NCBI GenBank assembly: GCA_964595905.1 | Contig: CAZQSU010000040.1 | Span: 1 to 26,841 of the forward strand | Source: JAFDWI01 sp964595905 | Lineage (GTDB): Bacteria > Actinomycetota > Acidimicrobiia > Acidimicrobiales > Iamiaceae | Length of the DNA stretch: 26,841 nt | Direction: 5' to 3' | In this document: piece by piece, positions 22,457 to 26,841 of the stretch | Layout of the letters: each line of letters opens with the position of its first letter | Position numbering within the stretch: position 1 is the first letter of the stretch | Position numbers and translations under genes: made by a program | The notes under the pieces: model-generated | What the model was told of the DNA's origin: nothing | Seen by the model: only the letters and a program-made list of their open reading frames with translations | Databases searched by the model: none

Positions 22457-22517
22457 GCACCGTCGGTGACCCCCTGCCTCGGCGATCGACGCTTTCATGA
22501 AGGACACGTTCCAAAGT

Positions 22518-22546
22518 TTGCAGTCTCGTTACGGTCCTCGTAACGT
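22518..22546 (+). promoter_or_regulatory. Promoter of the RlpA-like gene
   Basis: TTGCAG (22518-22523) and TAACGT (22541-22546) are separated by exactly 17 nt. Transcription would begin near 22553, only about 5 nt before the ATG at 22558, and there is no Shine-Dalgarno, so the mRNA is nearly leaderless. Confidence 0.6.
22527..22545 (+). promoter_or_regulatory. Palindromic operator candidate inside the promoter
   Basis: CGTTACG and CGTAACG form a perfect 7-bp inverted repeat with a 5-nt spacer. The right arm covers the -10 box, so a bound dimeric regulator would compete with RNA polymerase. It is a candidate for an envelope-stress or cell-cycle regulator of the MtrA kind, but that is inference. 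Confidence 0.55.
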
Positions 22547-22557
22547 GGCTTCCCGTC

Positions 22558-23226
22558 ATGGAATCTCCCAGACCCTCGAGAGGCCGGTTGATCCGTCGGA
22601 GGATCCGTCAGCGCCGTGCCTGCCAGTTCGCCGTCTGCCTCGCCGCCGTCTCACTCGCGGTCCCGGCGCTGCTCGCGGGTTCATCCGACGGATCCCGCGC
22701 CCAGGACGTCACCCACGTGGCGGCCGGCGCATCGCACCGACAGGTCGCAGCGTCGTCGCAGTATGCGCCCACCACGGCGGCGCCGTCGACGACCGTGGCG
22801 GCCAGCGCGACCGCCGCCGTCGCGGTCAGCGTCCCACCCACCACCCAGCCCCGGTCCGCGCAGGTCGACGCGGTCGCCTGGCACCCGCCCACCACCACGG
22901 CCCCGCCGACGACGGCCCCGCCGAGCACCGCACCGCCGACCACGCCACCGCCACCGCCACCGACGACGGCGGCGCCGCCACGGCCCGCTCACTCCGAGTC
23001 GGGTATCGCCAGCTACTACGACGACCCCAACGGCGGTTGTGCCCACAAGACGCTCGCCTTCGGCACGGTCGTGCACATCACCGCCTCGAACGGCCGCACG
23101 GCGACCTGCGTCGTCGACGACCGCGGACCGTTCGGAGACGGGCGGATCCTCGACCTCGACACGTCGATCTTCGCTCAGCTCGCCCCGCTGAGCGCGGGCC
23201 TGGTGTCGGTCACCGCCACCTGGTAG
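22558..23226 (+). CDS. Secreted RlpA-like double-psi beta-barrel cell-wall protein
   Basis: The protein is 222 aa. An Arg-rich start and a hydrophobic helix (about 23-41, QFAVCLAAVSLAVPALLAG) form a signal peptide. A long Ala/Thr/Pro linker (about 65-145), typical of wall-spanning proteins, follows. The C-terminal DPBB domain (about 148-222) starts ESGIASYYDDPNGG, then AHKTLAFGTVVHIT and DDRGPFGDGRILDLDTSIF. The region that normally holds the TANGE glycan-contact motif is shortened to a Gly-Gly-Cys loop; Cys161 and Cys184 could form a disulfide. DDRGPF (187-192), the usual catalytic-site motif, is intact. It may act as a lytic transglycosylase-like wall enzyme. It stands between tatD and rsmA, the position of rpfB in mycobacteria. 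Confidence 0.85.
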   Translation: MESPRPSRGRLIRRRIRQRRACQFAVCLAAVSLAVPALLAGSSDGSRAQDVTHVAAGASHRQVAASSQYAPTTAAPSTTVAASATAAVAVSVPPTTQPRSAQVDAVAWHPPTTTAPPTTAPPSTAPPTTPPPPPPTTAAPPRPAHSESGIASYYDDPNGGCAHKTLAFGTVVHITASNGRTATCVVDDRGPFGDGRILDLDTSIFAQLAPLSAGLVSVTATW

Positions 23227-23245
23227 TGGCCGGGGCGGGAGCGGC

Positions 23246-24067
23246 GTGACCCTCACCCGTCGCCAGGTCACCGCGCTGCTCGACACCCACGGACTCAGCC
23301 CGAGTCGTGCGCTGGGTCAGAACTTCGTCGTCGACCCGAACACCGTCCGGCGAATCGCCCGTCTGGCCGGCGCCGGGCCCGGTGACCACGTCGTCGAGAT
23401 CGGCGCGGGTGTGGGGTGCCTCACCCTCGCACTCGCCGAAACCGGCGCCGCGGTCACTGCGGTCGAACTCGACCGGGGCCTGCTCGGCGTGCTCGACGAC
23501 GTGCTCGCAGACACCGCCGTCGAGCTGGTGGCCGCCGATGCCCGCACCCTGGACTGGGCCCGGTTGCTGGCTGGCGCACCGACATGGTCGCTGGTGGCGA
23601 ACCTGCCCTACAACATCGCCACACCCCTGGTGTGCGACCTGCTCGCCGACGTGCCGGCGATCACCCGGATGACCGTGATGGTCCAGCGCGAGGTCGCCGA
23701 CCGCCTCGTCGCCCCGGCCGGTTCGCGCACCTACGGCATCCCGTCGGTGAAGGTCGCCTTCCATGCCAGCGCGCGGATCGTCGCCACCGTCGGGCCGGAC
23801 GTGTTCCTTCCCCGTCCCCGCGTCGACTCGGCGGTGATCGAGATCGTCCGCCGCCCCGGCGGGACGATCGCCCCCGACGTCGACCCGACCGACGCGTTCG
23901 TGTTGGTGGAGACCGCGTTCGGCCAACGACGCAAGATGCTCCGCCGCTCACTCGGCGGGCTGGTCACCACCGAGACGTTCGCGGCGGCCGGCGTCGACCC
24001 GTCGAGTCGCCCCGAGATGCTCGACGTCGACGCGTGGGTCGCGCTCGTCCGGGCCTGGCGGCGCTGA
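23246..24067 (+). CDS. rsmA: 16S rRNA dimethyladenosine transferase RsmA (KsgA)
   Basis: This 273-aa Rossmann-fold methyltransferase dimethylates A1518 and A1519 in helix 45 of 16S rRNA using SAM. Visible are the N-terminal SRALGQNFVVDPNTVRRIA, motif I EIGAGVG (51-57), the acidic ELDRGL at the end of strand 2, and catalytic NLPYN (119-123). The C-terminal helical domain holds FLPRPRVDSAVIEI and FGQRRKMLRRSL. GTG start at 23246, with GGGAG 4 nt upstream. It lies 19 nt after the RlpA-like gene, so it may share its transcript, and it is followed by ispE as in many actinobacteria. Confidence 0.97.
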   Translation: MTLTRRQVTALLDTHGLSPSRALGQNFVVDPNTVRRIARLAGAGPGDHVVEIGAGVGCLTLALAETGAAVTAVELDRGLLGVLDDVLADTAVELVAADARTLDWARLLAGAPTWSLVANLPYNIATPLVCDLLADVPAITRMTVMVQREVADRLVAPAGSRTYGIPSVKVAFHASARIVATVGPDVFLPRPRVDSAVIEIVRRPGGTIAPDVDPTDAFVLVETAFGQRRKMLRRSLGGLVTTETFAAAGVDPSSRPEMLDVDAWVALVRAWRR

Positions 24068-24081
24068 ACTACGTTGCACGT

Positions 24082-24101
24082 CACGCCACGCCACGCCACG
24101 C
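24082..24101. repeat. Four tandem CACGC units
   Basis: CACGC is repeated four times in a row in the 90-nt gap between rsmA and the small ORF before ispE. Probably a slippage-prone microrepeat in the leader; no other function is visible. Confidence 0.7.
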
Positions 24102-24157
24102 GCCGCGCTCGGCCCACCCGCAGCCGGATCCGTCGACCACGAAGAAGGGGAGCTCCC

Positions 24158-24247
24158 ATGGAAGTGATCGGTCTCGTCGAAGCAACCGAACCGGCGATCC
24201 ACGACCTCCCGGCCGCGTTGGTGCTCGATCCGGCCACGTACCGGTGA
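24158..24247 (+). CDS. 29-aa small ORF coupled to ispE
   Basis: The ORF begins ATG 24158 with a strong Shine-Dalgarno (AAGGGGAG, 5 nt spacing) and reads MEVIGLVEATEPAIHDLP then AALVLDPATYR. Its stop overlaps the GTG of ispE as GTGA, the same coupling used at other junctions here. It has no signal or membrane segment. It may be a true micro-protein, a leader ORF that loads ribosomes onto ispE, or the surviving N-terminus of a longer gene: the EPAIHDLP…DPATY phrase loosely recalls the start of the larger actinobacterial SCO6745-type proteins, but I cannot confirm that. Confidence 0.6.
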   Translation: MEVIGLVEATEPAIHDLPAALVLDPATYR

Positions 24248-24996
24248 ACGCCGGGGCCGGTTCCCTCGCCGCCGATCAGGTCACGCTCGCCGCTCCCGCG
24301 AAGCTGACCCGCTCGTTGCGCATCACCGGTGTGCGCGACGACGGCTACCACCTGATCGACGCCGAGATGGTCGCGGTCGACCTGGCCGACGAGGTGATCG
24401 TCACGCCCGGTGGCGCCGGCGTCGAGGTCGTGCCCGCGGGCTCCGGCCTGCCGGTCGCGACCGGCGACGACAACAGCGTCGCCCGGGCACTCGCGCTCGT
24501 CGGCCGCCGGGCCGGCGTGCGGCTGGTCAAGCGCATCCCGGCCGGGGCCGGGCTCGGCGGCGGCTCGTCGGACGCCGCGGCGATCCTGCGGTGGGCCGGC
24601 GTGGAGGACCCCGACATCGCCGCGCGCCTCGGCGCGGACGTGCCCTTCTGCGTGCGCGGTGGACGGGCCCGGGTCACCGGCGTCGGTGAGGTTCTCACGC
24701 CACTCGACCACGTCGACGAGACGTTCACCCTGTCGATTCCCCCCTTCGGTTGTGCGACGCCCCAGGTCTACGCCGCCTGGGATGCGCTGGGCGGACCGAC
24801 GTCGCACGGTCCCAACGACCTGGAACCCGCGGCGCTGGTCGTCGAGCCGCGCCTCGCCGAGTGGCGCGATCGCCTGGGCGACGCCACCGGTGAACGACCC
24901 GTCCTGGCAGGCAGCGGGAGCACCTGGTTCGTGCCGGGTGCGCATCCCGGCGACGGACGCATCGTCGTCCGCACGCGCGGACCCTTCGGGATGTGA
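24244..24996 (+). CDS. ispE: 4-diphosphocytidyl-2-C-methyl-D-erythritol kinase
   Basis: This 250-aa GHMP kinase of the MEP isoprenoid pathway uses ATP to phosphorylate CDP-methylerythritol. Key parts are visible: Lys20 in APAKLTRSLRITG, RDDGYHLIDAEMV, the ATP loop PAGAGLGGGSSDAA (99-112) and the catalytic Asp132 in LGADVPFCVRGG. A C-terminal GSGSTWFVPG block replaces the usual GSGS/T(C/A)F motif. The protein is shorter than the E. coli enzyme (283 aa). It starts at GTG 24244, which overlaps the stop of the preceding small ORF. There is no Shine-Dalgarno of its own apart from bases inside that ORF, so translation is probably coupled. Confidence 0.93.
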   Translation: MNAGAGSLAADQVTLAAPAKLTRSLRITGVRDDGYHLIDAEMVAVDLADEVIVTPGGAGVEVVPAGSGLPVATGDDNSVARALALVGRRAGVRLVKRIPAGAGLGGGSSDAAAILRWAGVEDPDIAARLGADVPFCVRGGRARVTGVGEVLTPLDHVDETFTLSIPPFGCATPQVYAAWDALGGPTSHGPNDLEPAALVVEPRLAEWRDRLGDATGERPVLAGSGSTWFVPGAHPGDGRIVVRTRGPFGM

Positions 24997-25042
24997 CCAC
25001 CGGCGGGTCGGGAGCTGCCGTCCCGGGACGTGCTCACCGACG

Positions 25043-25064
25043 GGTCGGACCGGACGGTCCGACC
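25043..25064. terminator. Bidirectional hairpin terminator between ispE and bS22
   Basis: GGTCGGACC (25043-25051) pairs perfectly with GGTCCGACC (25056-25064) around a GGAC loop. It lies between convergent ispE (plus) and the bS22 gene (minus) and can serve both. No T-tract. Confidence 0.65.
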
Positions 25065-25071
25065 GGGACCG

Positions 25072-25173
25072 CTACTTGCCTGCTGCCCGCCGCTGGAACC
25101 GCGTGCGCTTGAGCATCTTCTTGTGCTTCTTCTTGCGCATGCGCTTGCGGCGCTTCTTGACCAGTGATCCCAT
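25072..25173 (-). CDS. Small ribosomal protein bS22 (AURKAIP1/COX24-type)
   Basis: The 33-aa ORF begins MGSLVKKRRKRMRKKKHKKM and ends LKRTRFQRRAAGK. The pattern VKKRRKRMxKKKHxKxLxRTRxQRR is that of the AURKAIP1/COX24-domain protein identified as bS22 in mycobacterial 30S subunits, where it sits near the decoding centre. It is too short for routine gene finders. Its promoter is clear, and the mRNA leader is only about 5 nt with no Shine-Dalgarno. It is convergent with ispE and divergent from tRNA-Gln. Confidence 0.93.
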   Translation of the reverse strand: MGSLVKKRRKRMRKKKHKKMLKRTRFQRRAAGK

Positions 25174-25185
25174 GAGGGCCACGAA

Positions 25186-25214
25186 ATTATCAAACGCCAC
25201 GGCGGACGAACCAA
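25186..25214 (-). promoter_or_regulatory. Promoter of the bS22 gene
   Basis: On the minus strand TTGGTT (25209-25214) and GATAAT (25186-25191) are separated by 17 nt. The -10 is 12 nt from the ATG, so the leader is about 5-6 nt. This AT-rich patch stands out sharply in the GC-rich background. Confidence 0.7.
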
Positions 25215-25275
25215 ATCGTGTCGGCGCACGCTCCGAACGAGTCGGTGCGGTTCCCGCCGCTCACCGTGGACCGGG

Positions 25276-25281
25276 TACCCT
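25276..25281 (+). promoter_or_regulatory. -10 box of tRNA-Gln
   Basis: TACCCT preceded by GG ends 13 nt before the mature 5' end of tRNA-Gln, giving a short 5' extension for RNase P to remove. No clear -35 is visible. Confidence 0.4.
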
Positions 25282-25294
25282 GGAAGATTCCCGG

Positions 25295-25366
25295 TCGGGG
25301 GTCGTCCAATCGGCAGGACAACGGCCTTTGGAGCCGTGAATGGAGGTTCGAGCCCTCCCCCCCGAG
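25295..25366 (+). tRNA. tRNA-Gln (anticodon UUG)
   Basis: Cloverleaf: acceptor TCGGGGG (25295-25301) with CCCCCGA (25359-25365), D-stem GTCC/GGAC, anticodon stem ACGGC/GCCGT with loop CTTTGGA (anticodon TTG, 25328-25330), T-arm GGAGG-TTCGAGC-CCTCC, and discriminator G at 25366. CCA is not encoded (GCCCC follows), unlike tRNA-Pro in this window, so it must be added by the CCA enzyme. It lies just before the glmU-like gene. Confidence 0.96.
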
Positions 25367-25441
25367 CCCCTCCCACCGAGCCCTCCCCGTCGTGCCCGGC
25401 GATGCCGGCGCACCCTGGAGAACAGCGCACCCTGTAGAACA

Positions 25442-26521
25442 GTGGCCGTGGAATCCCCGGACACGCCGGTGTCGGCGGTCGTGCTCGCGGCCGGCCAGGG
25501 CACCCGAATGCGCTCGGCGCGCCCCAAACCGCTGCACGTGCTCGGCGGGCGCGCGATGGTCCGACACGTGCTCGACGCGGTGGGTGGCCTGGCACCGGCA
25601 CGGATCGTCGTCGTGGTGGGCCACGGCGCCGATGCGATGACCGCGACCCTCGCCGGCCGGATCGCCGGCGTGCAGTTGGAGTTCGCCGAGCAGGCCGAAC
25701 AGCGGGGAACCGGCGACGCGGTGGGTATCGCGCTCGCCGCGTTCGACGATGCGGCCACCGGCCCTCGTGACGACGACGTGATCGTCCTGCCCGGCGACAC
25801 GCCGCTGCTCCGACCCGAGACGTTGCAGGCGTTGGTCGACGCCCATCGCCGGGCAGGTGCGGCGGCCACCGCGCTGACCGCACGGGTCGACGACCCGACC
25901 GGCTACGGCCGCATCGTCCGAGATGCCACCGGCGCGGTGACCGGTATCGTCGAACACGCCGACGCGGACGTCGAGCAGCGGCGCATCGACGAGATCAACA
26001 CCTCGATCTACTGCTTCCGACGCGGGCTGCTCGCCGACGCGTTGGGCCGGATCCGGCCCGACAACGCCCAGGGCGAGTGGTATCTGACCGACGTGATCGG
26101 TGTGCTGCACGGCGACGGGCACCGAGTGCACGCGTGGGTGGTCGACGACGCCGACGAAGCGCAGGGAGTCAACGACCGGGCGCAGCTCGCCGCGGCCGCC
26201 GCGACGCTGCGGGCGCGGGTCAACGACGCCTGGATGCGTGACGGGGTGACGATGGTCGATCCGACGTCGACCGTCGTCGACGTCGGGGTGCAGCTCGCCC
26301 GCGACGTGACCGTCTTCCCGGGCGCGGTGCTGCGGGGAGCGACGACGATCGGCGAGGGCGTCGAGATCGGGCCGCACGCCGTGCTGGTCGATGCCGTGGT
26401 CGGCGAGGGCGCGGTCATCGGTGCCTCGGCGGTGCTCGAGCGTGGCGCGACGGTCGAAGCCGGCGGGCGGGTCGCGCCGCTCACGCATCTCGTCGGGGAC
26501 GGCCCCACCCCGCGGCAGTAG
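25442..26521 (+). CDS. glmU: GlmU-like N-acetylglucosamine-1-phosphate uridyltransferase, short form
   Basis: The protein is 359 aa from GTG 25442 (GTG 25448 is equally possible; earlier in-frame codons run through tRNA-Gln). The nucleotidyltransferase domain is complete: LAAGQGTRMRSARPKPLH, then EQRGTGDAVGIALAA, LPGDTPLL, GYGRIVRD, EINTSIYCFRR and QGEWYLTDVIG. It would make UDP-GlcNAc from UTP and GlcNAc-1-P. A left-handed beta-helix begins (about 280-350, ATTIGEGVEIGPHAVL and VVGEGAVIGASAVLERGATV) but stops soon after. Normal GlmU is about 450-480 aa, so roughly 100 residues, including the acetyltransferase active site (the KNAxIG…GHLSY region), are absent. prs starts 40 nt downstream, as in the classic actinobacterial glmU–prs pair. 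Confidence 0.88.
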   Translation: MAVESPDTPVSAVVLAAGQGTRMRSARPKPLHVLGGRAMVRHVLDAVGGLAPARIVVVVGHGADAMTATLAGRIAGVQLEFAEQAEQRGTGDAVGIALAAFDDAATGPRDDDVIVLPGDTPLLRPETLQALVDAHRRAGAAATALTARVDDPTGYGRIVRDATGAVTGIVEHADADVEQRRIDEINTSIYCFRRGLLADALGRIRPDNAQGEWYLTDVIGVLHGDGHRVHAWVVDDADEAQGVNDRAQLAAAAATLRARVNDAWMRDGVTMVDPTSTVVDVGVQLARDVTVFPGAVLRGATTIGEGVEIGPHAVLVDAVVGEGAVIGASAVLERGATVEAGGRVAPLTHLVGDGPTPRQ

Positions 26522-26560
26522 GATCGACCGACGCGAGCAGGCGAACGATCGGGAGCGCAG

Positions 26561-26841
26561 ATGGAGCTGGTCACCAAGAAGCGACTGCAGCTGTATGCGG
26601 GGCGCGCCCATCCGGCGTTGGCCGCCGACATCGCGGCCGCGCTCGGCGTCGAGTTGGGTGAGACCAACCTGCGTGAGTTCGCCAACGGCGAGCTGCACTG
26701 CCGGTTCGGCCAGTCGCTGCGCGGCGCGGACGTGTTCGTCCTGCAGACCCACGGCGGCAAGGTCAACCACTCGATCATGGAGCAACTCATCATGATCGAC
26801 GCCGCGAAGCGCGCCTCGGCCAAGCGGATCACCGCGGTGTG
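26561..26841 (+). CDS. prs: Ribose-phosphate pyrophosphokinase (5' part)
   Basis: The first 93 codons of a protein that runs off the right edge. MELVTKKRLQLYAGRAHPAL then AADIAAALGVELGETNLREF and ANGELHCRFGQSLRGADVFV are the N-terminal Rossmann half of PRPP synthetase, with LQTHGGKVNHSIMEQLIMID the conserved segment that follows. The enzyme makes PRPP from ribose-5-phosphate and ATP, feeding nucleotide, His and Trp synthesis and, in actinobacteria, arabinan precursors. ATG with GGGAG 5 nt upstream. It follows glmU by 40 nt. Confidence 0.95.
   Translation, partial: MELVTKKRLQLYAGRAHPALAADIAAALGVELGETNLREFANGELHCRFGQSLRGADVFVLQTHGGKVNHSIMEQLIMIDAAKRASAKRITAV

Noticed and set aside
23416..24243. 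Long N-terminal extension of ispE through rsmA
   Set aside because: This frame is a shadow of rsmA (Arg/Pro-rich). The real ispE begins at the GTG at 24244, overlapping the small ORF.
25340..25441. N-terminal extension of the GlmU-like protein
   Set aside because: It begins inside tRNA-Gln and has Pro/Arg-rich non-family sequence.
26522..26560. Frameshifted remainder of the GlmU acetyltransferase domain
   Set aside because: Only 39 nt separate the stop from the prs ATG, which has its own ribosome binding site; no room and no matching residues in other frames.

Overview
The window is a high-GC, densely coded bacterial chromosome segment from an actinobacterium. Three things point there. The block rsmI–metG–tatD–(cell-wall protein)–rsmA–ispE–glmU–prs parallels the mycobacterial metS–tatD–rpfB–ksgA–ispE … prsA–glmU neighbourhood. 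A tiny ribosomal protein of the bS22 type and a likely bL37-type one are present. Many GTG starts and short or leaderless 5' ends are seen. My best guess is class Acidimicrobiia (Ilumatobacter-like), but the sequence alone does not prove it. A 100-N scaffold gap at 17827-17926 shows that this is a draft assembly.

Layout. (1) 1-1135: the 3' end of an unrecognised gene, a convergent hypothetical gene and tRNA-Pro(UGG). (2) 1175-6944, minus strand: a complete Mrp-type Na+/H+ antiporter operon, transcribed mrpA/B (fused)–C–D–E–F–G, every junction overlapping by 4 nt. (3) 7207-11877, plus strand: an SGNH-hydrolase-like surface protein, a red chlorophyll catabolite reductase-like protein, a tandem pair of zinc-ribbon membrane proteins (DUF983-like), and a zinc-ribbon/Ser-Thr-kinase/multi-TM protein. 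(4) 11893-13225: a bL37-like micro-gene (minus) and the ATPase/GTPase ychF. (5) 13423-15621: an accessory patch with a DUF1801-like protein, a uridine-kinase-like P-loop protein, a VapBC-type toxin-antitoxin pair, a truncated VOC/glyoxalase gene and a striking cluster of nested palindromes and repeats. (6) 15622-17614, minus strand: an HPr-kinase-like P-loop protein and a PqqD-like/Tat/six-bladed beta-propeller fusion, ending near the scaffold gap, whose two edges carry the same 55 bp. (7) 17986-26841: the housekeeping block (DUF192 protein, rsmI, acidic hypothetical, metG, tatD, RlpA-like wall protein, rsmA, a 29-aa ORF coupled to ispE, ispE, bS22 on the opposite strand, tRNA-Gln(UUG), a short GlmU-like protein and the start of prs).

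How the genes work together. The Mrp operon makes one membrane complex for Na+/pH homeostasis. The last block serves translation (MetG, RsmA, RsmI, tRNAs, bS22), isoprenoid precursor synthesis (IspE), and cell-wall precursor and nucleotide supply (GlmU-like, Prs). A secreted DPBB protein sits where mycobacteria have rpfB. A GGTANNNT motif lies 6-8 nt before several start codons (ychF, vapB, the acidic gene, metG and the bL37-like gene), which suggests frequent leaderless transcription and helps to set starts.

The most unusual items are the bacterial RCCR-like gene, the PqqD/Tat/propeller fusion beside an HPr-kinase-like protein, the repeat cluster at 15319-15525, the GlmU lacking its acetyltransferase end, and the 29-aa ORF overlapping ispE. 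No CRISPR array, transposase, integrase or phage gene was seen.
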